NCBI RefSeq assembly: GCF_009805585.1
Contig: NZ_VHIN01000002.1
Location: 640,471 to 704,470, forward strand
Length of the DNA: 64,000 nucleotides
Origin: Glutamicibacter sp. JC586
Lineage (GTDB): Bacteria > Actinomycetota > Actinomycetes > Actinomycetales > Micrococcaceae
Direction: 5' to 3'
Shown here: piece by piece, positions 18,200 through 26,920 of the stretch
Position numbering within the stretch: the stretch's first letter is position 1
Layout: every line of letters starts with the position of its first letter
Notes under the pieces: generated by a model
The model's input: only the letters and a program-made list of their open reading frames with translations
Databases searched by the model: none
Told to the model about the DNA's origin: nothing
Position numbers and translations under genes: made by a program

Positions 18200-18640
18200 A
18201 TGATCAAGAAGGTCTCTGCGACCCTCGCCCTCCTGGTGCTTTCGGCCACCATCGTCACTGGTTGCTCGTCCGATAATTTGAAGACTGAAGCAACGTGCGA
18301 CTACATCAATGAACAGGTCATAGAAAAGCAGCTACTTGAACGCTCGGATCAGATGAGTGAAGACATCATTGATGGCAATACCAAAGCCTATGCCGGCATC
18401 ATCGATGAGTTCTCCTCGATTCTCTCTGATGCTGCCGAGAAGACTAACGATAAGAAGCTGGCCAAATCCTTGCTTGCTGCCGCCGATCAGAACACGCAAA
18501 TTGCTGCAGTCATGGCGACCGGCACTTCGGCCAATGTCTTCGAGATCGATCAGAAGCTCACCGCCCTTGAGGACCAGAACGCTTCCGAAGACGCTGACCT
18601 GCTAAGCGAGAAATGCCCGTACATGCAAAACTTCAGCTGA
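18200..18640 (+). CDS. Small lipoprotein, array member 5 (unknown function)
   Basis: 146 residues from the ATG at 18200 (AGGA five bases upstream). The frame is open to 18080, but that region lacks family similarity. Lipobox IVTGC at 18-22, first conserved cysteine C33 in TEATCDYIN, last at C139 in SEKCPYM. The central DAAEKTNDKKLAKSLLAA is very close to member 1. Its upstream CATCATCACTAC is identical to that before member 1, showing that the leader was duplicated with the gene. Last gene of the array, followed by a bidirectional terminator. Confidence 0.82.
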   Translation: MIKKVSATLALLVLSATIVTGCSSDNLKTEATCDYINEQVIEKQLLERSDQMSEDIIDGNTKAYAGIIDEFSSILSDAAEKTNDKKLAKSLLAAADQNTQIAAVMATGTSANVFEIDQKLTALEDQNASEDADLLSEKCPYMQNFS

Positions 18641-18658
18641 CCAATACTTCGATAAACG

Positions 18659-18706
18659 AAAAAGATTCCCGCTGGTTCCTTACGGATCCAACGGGAATCT
18701 TTTGTT
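18659..18706. terminator. Bidirectional terminator between the lipoprotein array and rplQ
   Basis: AAAAGATTCCCG (18660-18671) pairs with CGGGAATCTTTT (18692-18703), with an inner partial stem. A and T runs on both sides suit both convergent units. Confidence 0.85.
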
Positions 18707-18745
18707 TCACCCTTTCAGGTGAGTGAGCGTTAGCTCGAAGGGGAC

Positions 18746-19210
18746 TTATGCCTCTTCGGTAGCCTCGGCCTCAGGTGCTTCAGCAGCCTTCTCGGTAGCC
18801 TTGGTGGCTTCCTTGACAACGGCCTGCTTTGGCGAAACTGGCTCCATCACGAGCTCGATAACTGCCATAGGAGCGTTGTCGCCCTTGCGGTTACCGATCT
18901 TGGTGATGCGGGTGTAGCCACCCTCGCGGTTTGCCATTGCTGGTGCGATGTTCTCGAACAGTTCGTGAACGATCGACTTGTTAGTGCGCGAACGCGAAGC
19001 GATGACGGCCTGGACGCGGCGACGCGATGCCAGGTCTCCGCGCTTTGCGAAGGTGATCAGGCGCTCTGCGTGTGGACGCAGACGCTTGGCACGGGTAAGG
19101 GTGGTGGTGATCTTCTTGTTCTCGAAGAGCTGTGCCGACATGTTAGCGAAAATCAATCGCTCATGTGCTGCACTGCCGCCGAGACGCGGACCCTTTGTAG
19201 GGGTAGGCAT
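18746..19210 (-). CDS. rplQ: 50S ribosomal protein L17
   Basis: Large-subunit protein near the exit tunnel, 154 residues. The core begins [23 protein letters not shown] and ends at MAVIELV. A tail of about 35 residues rich in Ala and Glu is appended, as in other high-GC Gram-positives. Last gene of the alpha operon, 85 bases after rpoA. Confidence 0.97.
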   Translation of the reverse strand: MPTPTKGPRLGGSAAHERLIFANMSAQLFENKKITTTLTRAKRLRPHAERLITFAKRGDLASRRRVQAVIASRSRTNKSIVHELFENIAPAMANREGGYTRITKIGNRKGDNAPMAVIELVMEPVSPKQAVVKEATKATEKAAEAPEAEATEEA

Positions 19211-19295
19211 GGTGGTTCTCCTAGATGAATAACCCGTCCTGCACGAAACTTATCGTGTAAGCGGATGAAGTAGTGTGTCGCGAGACGCTAAGTCT

Positions 19296-20297
19296 TTACA
19301 GACCTTCGTCGTAGTCGTCGCCGTCTTCGAGGGCGCTACGAGCAGCTAGATCAAAGCCTGGAGGGGAATCCTTCAGGGCCAGACCCAGTTCAACCAGCTT
19401 GGCCTTGACTTCGTCAATGGACTTCGCACCGAAGTTACGGATGTCCATCAAGTCTGCCTCGGAGCGAGTAACGAGTTCACCCACAGAGTGGATGCCCTCA
19501 CGCTTCAAGCAGTTGTACGAACGAACGGTCAGTTCCAGATCTTCGATCGGCAGTGCCATGTCTGCAGCCATAGCTGCATCCGTTGGCGATGGGCCGATTT
19601 CGATACCCTCAGCTGCGGTGTTCAGTTCGCGGAACAAGCCGAACAGTTCAACCAGGGTGGTACCTGCGGATGCAACTGCATCGCGAGGTGCGATCGATTC
19701 CTTGGTCTCAACGTCAACGATCAAACGATCGAAGTCGGTGCGCTGCTCAACACGGGTAGCTTCCACGCGGAAGGTTACCTTCAGAACTGGTGAGTAGATC
19801 GAATCAACTGGGATTCGGCCGATCTCGCCGTCGATGTTCTTGTTCTGAGCTGCTGACACATAGCCACGGCCACGCTCAATGGTTAGTTCCATATCGAACT
19901 TGCCATTGGCATTCAAGGTAGCGATGTGCAGATCAGGGTTGTGGAACTCCACACCAGCTGGTGGGGTGATGTCCGCTGCAGTAACGATGCCTGGGCCCTG
20001 CTTGCGCAGGTAGGCAACAACTGGCTCGTCGTGCTCGGAAGAGACCGAAAGGTTCTTGATGTTCAAGATCAGTTCGGTAACGTCTTCTTTGACACCGGCT
20101 ACGGTGGTGAACTCGTGCAGTACTCCGTCAATACGAACGCTGGTTACAGATGCACCAGGGATCGAGGAGAGCAGGGTACGGCGAAGCGAGTTACCAAGGG
20201 TGTAACCAAAGCCTGGCTCCAGTGGTTCAATTACGAACCGGGAGCGGTTATCGGCAACTACTTCTTCGGTCAGGGTTGGGCGCTGCGTAATGAGCAC
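19296..20297 (-). CDS. rpoA: DNA-directed RNA polymerase subunit alpha
   Basis: Scaffold for RNA polymerase assembly. It has 333 residues: N-terminal dimerisation domain ([25 protein letters not shown]) to about 230, an acidic linker, and a C-terminal DNA/activator-binding domain near 250-310 ([31 protein letters not shown]). The length is typical. It lies between rpsK and rplQ in the standard alpha operon order, but two stem-loops occupy the 164 bases upstream. Confidence 0.98.
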   Translation of the reverse strand: MLITQRPTLTEEVVADNRSRFVIEPLEPGFGYTLGNSLRRTLLSSIPGASVTSVRIDGVLHEFTTVAGVKEDVTELILNIKNLSVSSEHDEPVVAYLRKQGPGIVTAADITPPAGVEFHNPDLHIATLNANGKFDMELTIERGRGYVSAAQNKNIDGEIGRIPVDSIYSPVLKVTFRVEATRVEQRTDFDRLIVDVETKESIAPRDAVASAGTTLVELFGLFRELNTAAEGIEIGPSPTDAAMAADMALPIEDLELTVRSYNCLKREGIHSVGELVTRSEADLMDIRNFGAKSIDEVKAKLVELGLALKDSPPGFDLAARSALEDGDDYDEGL

Positions 20298-20348
20298 TTA
20301 CATTTCCTTTCAGCGAGCGTCCGCTATATGACGCCTCACGGGGGTGGA

Positions 20349-20435
20349 AACGACGGTAGCCAAAGGTGGCCGTTCGTCTTTTGCAGGCAATGAGTCCAAG
20401 ACAGTCACCGGAGCACTTTTAGATGCTTCGGTGAC
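20349..20435 (-). promoter_or_regulatory. Two stem-loops between rpsK and rpoA
   Basis: Stem A pairs GACG-gta-GCC with GGC-cgtt-CGTC (about 20352-20380). Stem B pairs GTCACCG-g-AGCA (20404-20415) with TGCT-t-CGGTGAC (20424-20435). On the minus strand neither has a strong U tract. They may attenuate, process or stabilise the transcript; separate promoter use for rpoA-rplQ is also possible. Confidence 0.45.
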
Positions 20436-20461
20436 TTCTTAGGCCTAGCCTAGCGAATCAA

Positions 20462-20863
20462 TTAGACGCGGCGACGCTTTGATGGGCGGCAACCGTTGTG
20501 AGCGCTTGGGGAAACATCCTGGATGGATCCAACCTCAAGGCCAGCAGCCTGCAGCGAACGGATCGCGGTTTCGCGTCCCGAGCCTGGGCCCTTGACGAAA
20601 ACGTCAACCTTGCGCATGCCGTGCTCCTGAGCGCGCTTTGCAGCAGCTTCAGCAGCCATCTGGGCAGCGTATGGGGTCGACTTACGCGAACCCTTCATGC
20701 CTACCTCGCCGGCCGAAGCCCACGAGATAACAGCACCAGTTGGATCGGTGATCGAAACAATGGTGTTGTTGAAGGTGCTCTTGATATGCGCCTGTCCCTG
20801 CGCAATATTCTTTTTGTCCTTGCGACGCGGCTTACGTACCGCTCCACGAGTCTTTGGGGGCAT
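20462..20863 (-). CDS. rpsK: 30S ribosomal protein S11
   Basis: Platform protein of the small subunit, 133 residues. The conserved [29 protein letters not shown] and [19 protein letters not shown] segments and the basic end [11 protein letters not shown] are all present (the second reads [10 protein letters not shown]). It lies 43 bases after rpsM in the alpha operon. Confidence 0.98.
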   Translation of the reverse strand: MPPKTRGAVRKPRRKDKKNIAQGQAHIKSTFNNTIVSITDPTGAVISWASAGEVGMKGSRKSTPYAAQMAAEAAAKRAQEHGMRKVDVFVKGPGSGRETAIRSLQAAGLEVGSIQDVSPSAHNGCRPSKRRRV

Positions 20864-20906
20864 TTCTTCTCCTACGAAAAAAGTATTTGAGTTAGATCGC
20901 TAAGAT

Positions 20907-21281
20907 TTAGCGAGTCTTCTTCTTACCGGCGACGGTACGCTTCGGGCCCTTACGGGTACGTGCGTTGGTCTTGGTGCGCTGACCGCGGACTGGCAGGCCC
21001 TTACGGTGACGAATACCTTCGTAGGATCCGATCTCGACCTTACGGCGAATGTCAGCCTGAACCTCACGGCGCAGGTCACCTTCTACCTTGTAAGTGCCTT
21101 CGACGAAGTCGCGCAACTGCACGAGCTGGTCATCGGTGAGATCCTTGACGCGAGTGTCCGGGTTGATCCCGGTCGCTGCGATGGTCTCTTCTGCACGGGT
21201 CTTACCCACGCCGTAGATGTAAGTCAGCGCGATGATTACGCGCTTCTCGCGTGGAATATCCACGCCTGCTAAACGAGCCAA
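20907..21281 (-). CDS. rpsM: 30S ribosomal protein S13
   Basis: Small-subunit head protein that contacts the A and P sites and the B1 bridges. It has 124 residues, the family length, when begun at the TTG at 21279-21281 (AAAGG 7 bases upstream), giving the standard [14 protein letters not shown] start. An upstream in-frame TTG adds only five residues and lies in the ribosome site. [10 protein letters not shown] and [15 protein letters not shown] are intact. Confidence 0.96.
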   Translation of the reverse strand: MARLAGVDIPREKRVIIALTYIYGVGKTRAEETIAATGINPDTRVKDLTDDQLVQLRDFVEGTYKVEGDLRREVQADIRRKVEIGSYEGIRHRKGLPVRGQRTKTNARTRKGPKRTVAGKKKTR

Positions 21282-21366
21282 GTGGCTACCTTTCAACGAA
21301 CGGAGGTCTGGAGCAGTACCATCCGTGATCTCTCACGGCCCCGGCCTCCGAATCCGGGGGTACACC

Positions 21367-21432
21367 AGGACAAAATGTCCTAGCTGATACTGCCTAATTG
21401 ACTACGCGTGGGAATCCCGTAAAAACGGGATT
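21367..21432 (-). promoter_or_regulatory. Stem-loops between rpmJ and rpsM
   Basis: AATCCCGT (21413-21420), loop AAAA, ACGGGATT (21425-21432) overlaps the rpmJ stop, and AGGAC/GTCCT (21367-21381) follows. The second T of the minus-strand tail is not part of a U tract, so this is more likely an RNA structure than a full terminator. Confidence 0.4.
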
Positions 21433-21544
21433 AGCCCTGACGCTGCTTGTGGCGTGGGTTCTCGCAGATCACCATGACGCGACCATTGCGGCGGATTACC
21501 TTGCACTTGTCGCAGATCGGCTTCACGCTAGGGTTAACCTTCAA
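21431..21544 (-). CDS. rpmJ: 50S ribosomal protein L36
   Basis: The smallest large-subunit protein, 37 residues. The start is a TTG (21542-21544) with AGGAG seven bases upstream. Translation begins with K-V-N-P-S-V-K-P and carries the four zinc ligands C11, C14, C27 and H33 (CDKC ... CENPRH), so it is the zinc-binding C+ form. It lies between infA and rpsM, as in most bacteria. Confidence 0.96.
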   Translation of the reverse strand: MKVNPSVKPICDKCKVIRRNGRVMVICENPRHKQRQG

Positions 21545-21646
21545 CGGTTTACTCCTCTATGCGGTTGCAGTTAAATGTGGAGCAGTAAAAAGCTTGTCCA
21601 AGAACAATCATTGAGCCGAAGCTCAGAAAGTTTTTGTGTCTGCGGT

Positions 21647-21868
21647 TTACTTGTAGCGGTAAACGATACGACCTCGGTTGAGATCGTATGGGCTCATTTC
21701 AACCTGCACTCGGTCCTCCGGGAGGATTCGAATGTAGTGCTGACGCATCTTACCCGAGATAGTGGCGAGCACTACGTGTCCATTCGGCAGCTCCACGCGG
21801 AACATCGCGTTCGGCAGTGCCTCCGAGACGGTGCCCTCTACCTGGATGACGCCTTCCTTCTTGCCCAT
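21647..21868 (-). CDS. infA: Translation initiation factor IF-1
   Basis: S1/OB-fold factor that occupies the ribosomal A site during initiation. It has 73 residues, complete: [22 protein letters not shown] at the start and GRIVYRYK at the end. First gene of the infA-rpmJ-rpsM-rpsK-rpoA-rplQ run. The 226 bases upstream to map carry the map terminator and presumably its promoter, which I could not fix. Confidence 0.98.
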   Translation of the reverse strand: MGKKEGVIQVEGTVSEALPNAMFRVELPNGHVVLATISGKMRQHYIRILPEDRVQVEMSPYDLNRGRIVYRYK

Positions 21869-22030
21869 TTTCCCCGCTAACTTTTTTTGTTGGTAATTTT
21901 CACCAACAAGTAATTGGTTCTAGTTCTCGAACGGTGATTTCAAAACATAGAGTTTTGGGCACACTTAATTCGGGAACCAACAGTCAACGATACGCTATTG
22001 CGCCGGTGAGTGCCAATCGTTCACTGACTT

Positions 22031-22078
22031 AAAAATGTTAGATCCAGCACGCGAGGGCTCACTCACCTGCTGGATCTA
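22031..22078 (-). terminator. Rho-independent terminator after map
   Basis: AGATCCAGCA (22041-22050) pairs with TGCTGGATCT (22069-22078); on the minus strand AACATTTTT follows. It separates map from the infA unit. Confidence 0.75.
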
Positions 22079-22094
22079 TGAAACTTGGGCGCGC

Positions 22095-22934
22095 TTAGGC
22101 CTTGATCGGCGATGGAGTCACACCGAATGGCGCCAGCCCCGCCGCTCCCCCATCGGCAGCCGAAAGCACCCAAATGCCGCCCAGGTGGAAGGCTACGGTG
22201 TGCTCCCACTGCGAGGCGTTGGACTTATCGTTGGTGACCACGGTCCAGTCATCTTCCAGCACCGAGGTCTCGATGCCACCGCGTACCAGCATTGGCTCAA
22301 TGGCTAAGGCCATGCCTGGCTTGATGCGTGGGCCGCGGTGACCGGAGTTGTAGTTCAAAACATCCGGTGCCATGTGCATGGCCGAACCGATACCGTGACC
22401 GCAGTAGTCTTCCAAGATGCCTAGCTCTGCTCCAGGCTGGCTGGTCACGTACTCGTCAATGGCTTCACCGATCTGACCGATGAAGCGAGCGTTGGCTGCG
22501 GCGGCAATGCCGGCCCACATGGCCTGCTCGGTAATGTCACTGAGGCGTTGGTCTGCTGGGTCGATGTTCTTCCCGATCAGTACGGTACGAGCCGAGTCCG
22601 AGTGCCAGCCATCAACAATGGCGCCACCATCAATCTTGAGCACGTCGCCATCTTTGAGCTCATAGTCCGAAGGAAAGCCGTGGACTACTTCGTGGTTTAC
22701 CGAGGCGCAGATGTTCGCTGGGAAGCCGTGGTAACCAAGGAAGTTACTGGTGGCGTTGTTGCGCTCTAGCACCTTGCCGAAGACCTGGTTGATTGCTTCG
22801 GTGGTTACTCCGGGACGGGCCATCGCAACGGCTTCGTCCAACGCTTCTGCCAGGACCAGTCCTGCCTGACGCATCTTCAAGATTTCAGAGTTGGATTTGT
22901 ACTCGATACGAGGCTGTCCGAAAGCCAATGTCAT
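22095..22934 (-). CDS. map: Type I methionine aminopeptidase
   Basis: Removes N-terminal methionine from nascent proteins; dinuclear metalloenzyme. It has 279 residues. Visible: NHEVVHGFP with the catalytic His, KIDGGAIVDGWHSDSART with two metal Asp ligands, CGHGIGSAMHMAP (His ligand), GMALAIEPM (Glu ligand) and SQWEHTVAF (Glu ligand). The AGGGGA ribosome site abuts the ATG at 22934; a TTG two codons later (22928) is at better spacing and may be the true start. It lies in the usual secY-adk-map-infA order but has its own terminators on both sides. Confidence 0.95.
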   Translation of the reverse strand: MTLAFGQPRIEYKSNSEILKMRQAGLVLAEALDEAVAMARPGVTTEAINQVFGKVLERNNATSNFLGYHGFPANICASVNHEVVHGFPSDYELKDGDVLKIDGGAIVDGWHSDSARTVLIGKNIDPADQRLSDITEQAMWAGIAAAANARFIGQIGEAIDEYVTSQPGAELGILEDYCGHGIGSAMHMAPDVLNYNSGHRGPRIKPGMALAIEPMLVRGGIETSVLEDDWTVVTNDKSNASQWEHTVAFHLGGIWVLSAADGGAAGLAPFGVTPSPIKA

Positions 22935-22970
22935 TCCCCTAGCTAAAAAGTTATGTGTGCGTTGTTTTGC

Positions 22971-23028
22971 TAAAAACTGCGCAGGGACCGCGCTGCAACG
23001 TTCCTTCGTTGCTGCACGATCCCTGCGC
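22971..23028 (-). terminator. Strong rho-independent terminator between adk and map
   Basis: GCGCAGGGA (22979-22987) pairs with TCCCTGCGC (23020-23028), with an inner stem GCAACG (22995-23000)/CGTTGC (23007-23012). On the minus strand the stem ends AGTTTTTAGC. It should end the secY-adk transcript. Confidence 0.85.
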
Positions 23029-23046
23029 CGTGTACTACCAAGTGCC

Positions 23047-23619
23047 TTAGGCGTTGACGTTCAACGCTGCCAATACACGCTCGGTCACTTCTTCGATGGC
23101 ACCTAGGCCATTTACCTTGCGCACGATGCCGCGTTCCTCGTAGCGCTCTACGACAACACGAGTTTCTTCGTTGTACAGGCTCAAGCGGTGACGGATGACC
23201 TCTTCGGTGTCGTCCTTGCGGCCTTCGATTTCTGCACGCTTGAGCAAACGAGCTACCAGCTCATCGTCATCGGCGGTCAGCTGCAGGACAGCGTCCAGGG
23301 CAACGCCCTTATTGGCCAGCATGGCATCCAGTGCATCAACCTGAGCGGAGGTGCGTGGGTAACCGTCGAGCAGGAAGCCCTTGGCTACGTCGTCCTGGTT
23401 CAGGCGATCTTCAACCATATTGTTGGTTACTGAATCAGGTACAAAGTCACCGTTGTCAATGTACTTGCTTGCTTCGATACCCAGCGGGGTGCCGCCCTTG
23501 ACGTTGGCACGGAAGATGTCGCCGGTGGAGATGGCAACGATTTCCAAACGCTCGGAGATCTTTACGGCCTGGGTGCCTTTGCCGGCACCTGGAGGTCCAA
23601 TAATTAGCAGTCGACTCAT
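23047..23619 (-). CDS. adk: Adenylate kinase
   Basis: Converts AMP and ATP to 2 ADP. It has 190 residues: the short form without the long zinc-type LID insertion. P-loop GPPGAGKGT at 8-16, AMP-binding region STGDIFR, DGYPRT. Overlaps the secY stop by 4 bases (ATGA), so translation is coupled. Confidence 0.97.
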   Translation of the reverse strand: MSRLLIIGPPGAGKGTQAVKISERLEIVAISTGDIFRANVKGGTPLGIEASKYIDNGDFVPDSVTNNMVEDRLNQDDVAKGFLLDGYPRTSAQVDALDAMLANKGVALDAVLQLTADDDELVARLLKRAEIEGRKDDTEEVIRHRLSLYNEETRVVVERYEERGIVRKVNGLGAIEEVTERVLAALNVNA

Positions 23620-24920
23620 CGCAGTAGCCCTTCATAGTTTCGTTGCTGCATTTGAGCATTGATTTGTTTGACGGTTTCCAATCCCACACCAACCATAATG
23701 AGGATCGATGTTCCGCCAAATGGGAAGCTCTGATCTGCGTTGAACAGCACGAAGGCAATCAGTGGGATCAACGCGACGAACGCGAGGTACAGCGCGCCCG
23801 GCAAGGTAATTCGAGAAATCACGTACTGCAGGTATTCGGCGGTTGGCTTACCAGCGCGAATGCCTGGGATGAATCCGCCGTACTGCTTCATGTTGTCCGA
23901 GACCTCAACTGGGTTGAAGGTAATGGCAACGTAGAAGTAGGAGAAGCCGATGATCATCAACGTGTAGACCGCCATGTAGTACGGCGATGAAGTTGAGGAG
24001 TGCTCCTGGAGCCACATGGCCCACTGAGGCAGCGTTCCGTCATCGTTCTGATTGAACTGCACCAGCATCTGTGGCAGGGCCAAGATGGAGCTAGCGAAGA
24101 TCACTGGGATCACGTTGGCCATGTTCAGCTTCAGCGGGATGTAGGTGGAGGTACCGCCTACGGTGCGTCGGCCCACGGTGCGCTTAGCGTACTGGACCGG
24201 GATGCGACGCTGGGACTGCTCCACGAAGACTACGAGAGCCACGATGAGCATGCCGACCAGCAGCACGCCGATGAATGGCATGACGCCCTGTGCCTGCAGA
24301 ATCGAGCCCATAGCTGATGGGAAGCCTGAAGCAATGGAGACGAAGATCAGGATGGACATTCCGTTACCGATACCGCGTTCGGTGATCAATTCGCCCATCC
24401 ACATGATCAGGCTGGTGCCTGCGGTGAGGGTGATGATCATCAGCAGGATCACGATTAGTGAGTCCTCTGGGACAAGCGGTAGCGAGCAGCTTGGGAACAG
24501 ACTGCCGGTACGGGCCAGGGTCACCAGTGTGGTTCCCTGCAACAACGCCAAAGCGATGGTGAGGTAACGGGTGTACTGGGTCAGCTTGGCTTGGCCGGCT
24601 TGGCCTTCCTTATGCAGAGTCTCGAAGTGTGGGATCACCACACGCAGCAACTGGGTAATGATGGACGCCGTAATGTACGGCATGATTCCCATTGCAAAGA
24701 TGGAGACCTGCAACAGGGCGCCGCCACTGAACAGGTTCACGAACGAATAAAGTCCACCGGTGGTTTCACCCATTGCCAGACACTGCTGAACGTTGCTGTA
24801 ATCAATTCCCGGAGCGGGAATGAATACACCGACACGATAGATCGCGATGATCCCAAGCGTGAACAGCAACTTGTTGCGCAGATCAGGCGTCCGAAAAACT
24901 CGGGCTATGGCGCTGAACAA
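23616..24920 (-). CDS. secY: Preprotein translocase subunit SecY
   Basis: Channel-forming subunit of the Sec translocon in the plasma membrane; partner of SecE (encoded at 62 kb). It has 434 residues and ten hydrophobic segments, beginning at LRNKLLFTLGIIAIYRVGVFIPAPGID, with RRTVGGTSTYIPLKLN and GIRAGKPTAEYL in the cytosolic loops. AGGAGGAC lies just upstream of the start. It forms an operon with adk, separated from rplO by about 250 bases and a perfect stem-loop. Confidence 0.97.
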   Translation of the reverse strand: MFSAIARVFRTPDLRNKLLFTLGIIAIYRVGVFIPAPGIDYSNVQQCLAMGETTGGLYSFVNLFSGGALLQVSIFAMGIMPYITASIITQLLRVVIPHFETLHKEGQAGQAKLTQYTRYLTIALALLQGTTLVTLARTGSLFPSCSLPLVPEDSLIVILLMIITLTAGTSLIMWMGELITERGIGNGMSILIFVSIASGFPSAMGSILQAQGVMPFIGVLLVGMLIVALVVFVEQSQRRIPVQYAKRTVGRRTVGGTSTYIPLKLNMANVIPVIFASSILALPQMLVQFNQNDDGTLPQWAMWLQEHSSTSSPYYMAVYTLMIIGFSYFYVAITFNPVEVSDNMKQYGGFIPGIRAGKPTAEYLQYVISRITLPGALYLAFVALIPLIAFVLFNADQSFPFGGTSILIMVGVGLETVKQINAQMQQRNYEGLLR

Positions 24921-24948
24921 GCGTCCTCCTGAAGTATGTGCTTGAGCC

Positions 24949-25008
24949 TAGGAAGAGATACTTCCTATGACCTAACGATTCTAGCGGTGAACAGTACTAT
25001 CCTGCCAA
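24949..25008 (-). promoter_or_regulatory. Candidate secY promoter and leader hairpin
   Basis: TTGGCA (minus, 25003-25008), 19 bp, TAGAAT (24978-24983) is a possible promoter with a long spacer. Downstream, TAGGAAG-agata-CTTCCTA (24949-24967) forms a 7-bp stem in the would-be leader, 20 bases before the ribosome site. Confidence 0.4.
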
Positions 25009-25110
25009 ATACGCCACACGAATTAGACGCAAATGTGTATCGATAGAAATGTTAACGACCAGATCAGCCAAGCATTGCTAGTATTCTATGAAAGTTTCTC
25101 GCCGATAGCA

Positions 25111-25158
25111 GAATGGTCCCGGTTCACGTTGATAACTCAACGTGAACCGGGACCATTC
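25111..25158 (-). terminator. 21-bp perfect inverted repeat after rplO
   Basis: Arms 25111-25131 and 25138-25158 are perfectly complementary over 21 bases, with a 6-base loop (ATAACT). It lies directly after the rplO stop. No U tract follows on the minus strand. It likely terminates or protects the 3' end of the spc transcript. Confidence 0.7.
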
Positions 25159-25174
25159 AAAGGCTAACCCTGAA

Positions 25175-25627
25175 TTAGAGGGTTTCTGCCGAGCCGCCAG
25201 CAGCAGCGATCTTCTCGGAAGCAGAAGTCGAGAAGGCGTCAACCTTCACGTCAACCTTAACCGTGATGTCGCCGGTGCCCAGGACCTTTACAGGCTGGTT
25301 CTTGCGAACAGCGCCCTTGGCAACAAGTGCCTCTACGGTAACTTCGCCGCCTTCTGGGAACAGTTCCGAGATCTTGTCCAGGTTTACAACCTGGAACTCG
25401 ACGCGGAATGGGTTCTTGAAGCCACGCAGCTTTGGCAGACGCATGTGCAGCGGAAGCTGTCCACCTGCGAAGCCTGCCTTCACCTGGTAACGAGCCTTGG
25501 TACCCTTGGTACCGCGACCAGCGGTCTTACCCTTAGAACCTTCACCACGACCAACGCGGGTCTTGGCAGTCTTTGCACCCTCAGCTGGGCGCAGGTGGTG
25601 AATCTTTAGTGCTTTTTCTTCAGCCAT
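25175..25627 (-). CDS. rplO: 50S ribosomal protein L15
   Basis: Late-assembly large-subunit protein, 150 residues. It shows the Gly-rich N-terminus [35 protein letters not shown] and the [17 protein letters not shown] fold. Last gene of the spc run before a perfect stem-loop; two bases after rpmD. Confidence 0.97.
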   Translation of the reverse strand: MAEEKALKIHHLRPAEGAKTAKTRVGRGEGSKGKTAGRGTKGTKARYQVKAGFAGGQLPLHMRLPKLRGFKNPFRVEFQVVNLDKISELFPEGGEVTVEALVAKGAVRKNQPVKVLGTGDITVKVDVKVDAFSTSASEKIAAAGGSAETL

Positions 25628-25629
25628 CT

Positions 25630-25836
25630 CTACTTCGCCTCCTCAACCTTCAACAGGTGTGGGACCTTGTTGACCATACCAACAGTCACAGGGTCAGCGG
25701 AGCGGACAACGGTCTGTCCGATGCGCTTCAGGCCTAGCGAACGAACTACGTCGCGCTGGGACTGGTTACCACCGATGATGGACTTGATCTGGGTGATTTC
25801 CAGCTGGGCGTCGCTTACTGCAATGTTCTTAGCCAT
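25630..25836 (-). CDS. rpmD: 50S ribosomal protein L30
   Basis: Large-subunit protein of 68 residues, typical for the bacterial form. [32 protein letters not shown] is the family signature region. It lies three bases after rpsE. Confidence 0.96.
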   Translation of the reverse strand: MAKNIAVSDAQLEITQIKSIIGGNQSQRDVVRSLGLKRIGQTVVRSADPVTVGMVNKVPHLLKVEEAK

Positions 25837-25839
25837 TGA

Positions 25840-26550
25840 TTAAGCACCTGCCTTCTGGGACTGGATGTGACGCAGCATTGCTGCTGGTGCAACCTCGTCC
25901 AGCGGAAGACCGCGGCGAGCTGCAACAGCTGCTGGCTCTTCAAGAGCCTTCAGTGCAGCAATGGTGCCCTGAACGATGTTGATCTGGTTGCTAGAACCCA
26001 TCGACTTCGACAGGATGTCGTGGATGCCTGCGCACTCCAACACGGCGCGCACTGGACCACCGGCGATAACACCGGTACCAGGAGCAGCTGGACGAAGCAT
26101 GACGACGCCAGCGGCGGCCTCACCCTTGACCAGGTGTGGAATGGTGGTGCCAACGCGTGGAACGCGGAAGAAGGACTTCTTAGCCTCTTCAACGCCCTTA
26201 GCGATAGCTGCAGGAACTTCCTTGGCCTTACCGTAGCCAACGCCTACCAGACCGTTACCGTCACCAACAACGACAAGTGCGGTGAAGCTGAAGCGACGAC
26301 CACCCTTGACGACCTTGGATACGCGGTTGATAGCTACAACGCGCTCAAGGAACTTGTCCTTGTCTTCGTTGCGGTTATCCTTCTGGTCACGGCCACGGCC
26401 GCGGCCTTCGCCACGTCCACGACCTTCTCCACGTCCGCGGCCTTCGCCACGACGGGATCCAGCGTTCTCGGTAGCGGGAGCCGATGCAGTCTCGACTGCT
26501 TCAGTAGCTTCAGACACCTGAGTTTCCTTCTTGTTAGTTGCTTCGCTCAC
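25840..26550 (-). CDS. rpsE: 30S ribosomal protein S5 with RG-rich repeat extension
   Basis: Small-subunit protein that helps decoding accuracy and mRNA unwinding. It has 236 residues against about 165 in E. coli. The extra N-terminus (about 65 residues) is acidic, then carries three to four copies of a six-residue GEGRGR repeat (roughly 34-57). The core starts at [23 protein letters not shown], with the double-stranded-RNA-binding fold and the C-terminal domain intact. It overlaps the rplR stop by 4 bases. Confidence 0.97.
   Translation of the reverse strand: MSEATNKKETQVSEATEAVETASAPATENAGSRRGEGRGRGEGRGRGEGRGRGRDQKDNRNEDKDKFLERVVAINRVSKVVKGGRRFSFTALVVVGDGNGLVGVGYGKAKEVPAAIAKGVEEAKKSFFRVPRVGTTIPHLVKGEAAAGVVMLRPAAPGTGVIAGGPVRAVLECAGIHDILSKSMGSSNQINIVQGTIAALKALEEPAAVAARRGLPLDEVAPAAMLRHIQSQKAGA
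26388..26460 (-). repeat. Short tandem repeat inside rpsE
   Basis: About four units of 18 bases encoding GEGRGR within the S5 extension. The units differ by a few third-position changes. Such repeats can vary in copy number between strains. Confidence 0.7.
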
Positions 26551-26918
26551 AGTGCCAGCCCACCTTCACGTGCGCCGTCAGCAACAGCAGCCACGCGACC
26601 GTGGTACTTGTTGCCGCCGCGGTCGAAGACAACTGCTTCGATGCCAGCAGCCTTGGCGCGCTCTGCAACGAGCTCACCAACGCGCTTAGCCTTTGCGGAC
26701 TTGTCAGCATCGCTGTTGCGAAGATCTGCTTCCATGGTCGAAGCGCTGGCCAGGGTTAGACCCTGGGAATCGTCGACAATCTGTACGAAGATGTGACGAG
26801 CCGAGCGGTTGACAACCAGGCGTGGACGAACGGTGGTACCAGTGATGTGCTTGCGCAAACGCTGGTGACGACGACCGCGCTGAGCGGACTTGCTCTTGCC
26901 CTTGATTCCGATAGCCAT
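26547..26918 (-). CDS. rplR: 50S ribosomal protein L18
   Basis: 5S rRNA-binding protein in the central protuberance, 123 residues. [31 protein letters not shown] and the C-terminal [26 protein letters not shown] are conserved. It sits two bases after rplF and overlaps rpsE by 4. Confidence 0.97.
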   Translation of the reverse strand: MAIGIKGKSKSAQRGRRHQRLRKHITGTTVRPRLVVNRSARHIFVQIVDDSQGLTLASASTMEADLRNSDADKSAKAKRVGELVAERAKAAGIEAVVFDRGGNKYHGRVAAVADGAREGGLAL

Positions 26919-26920
26919 AA

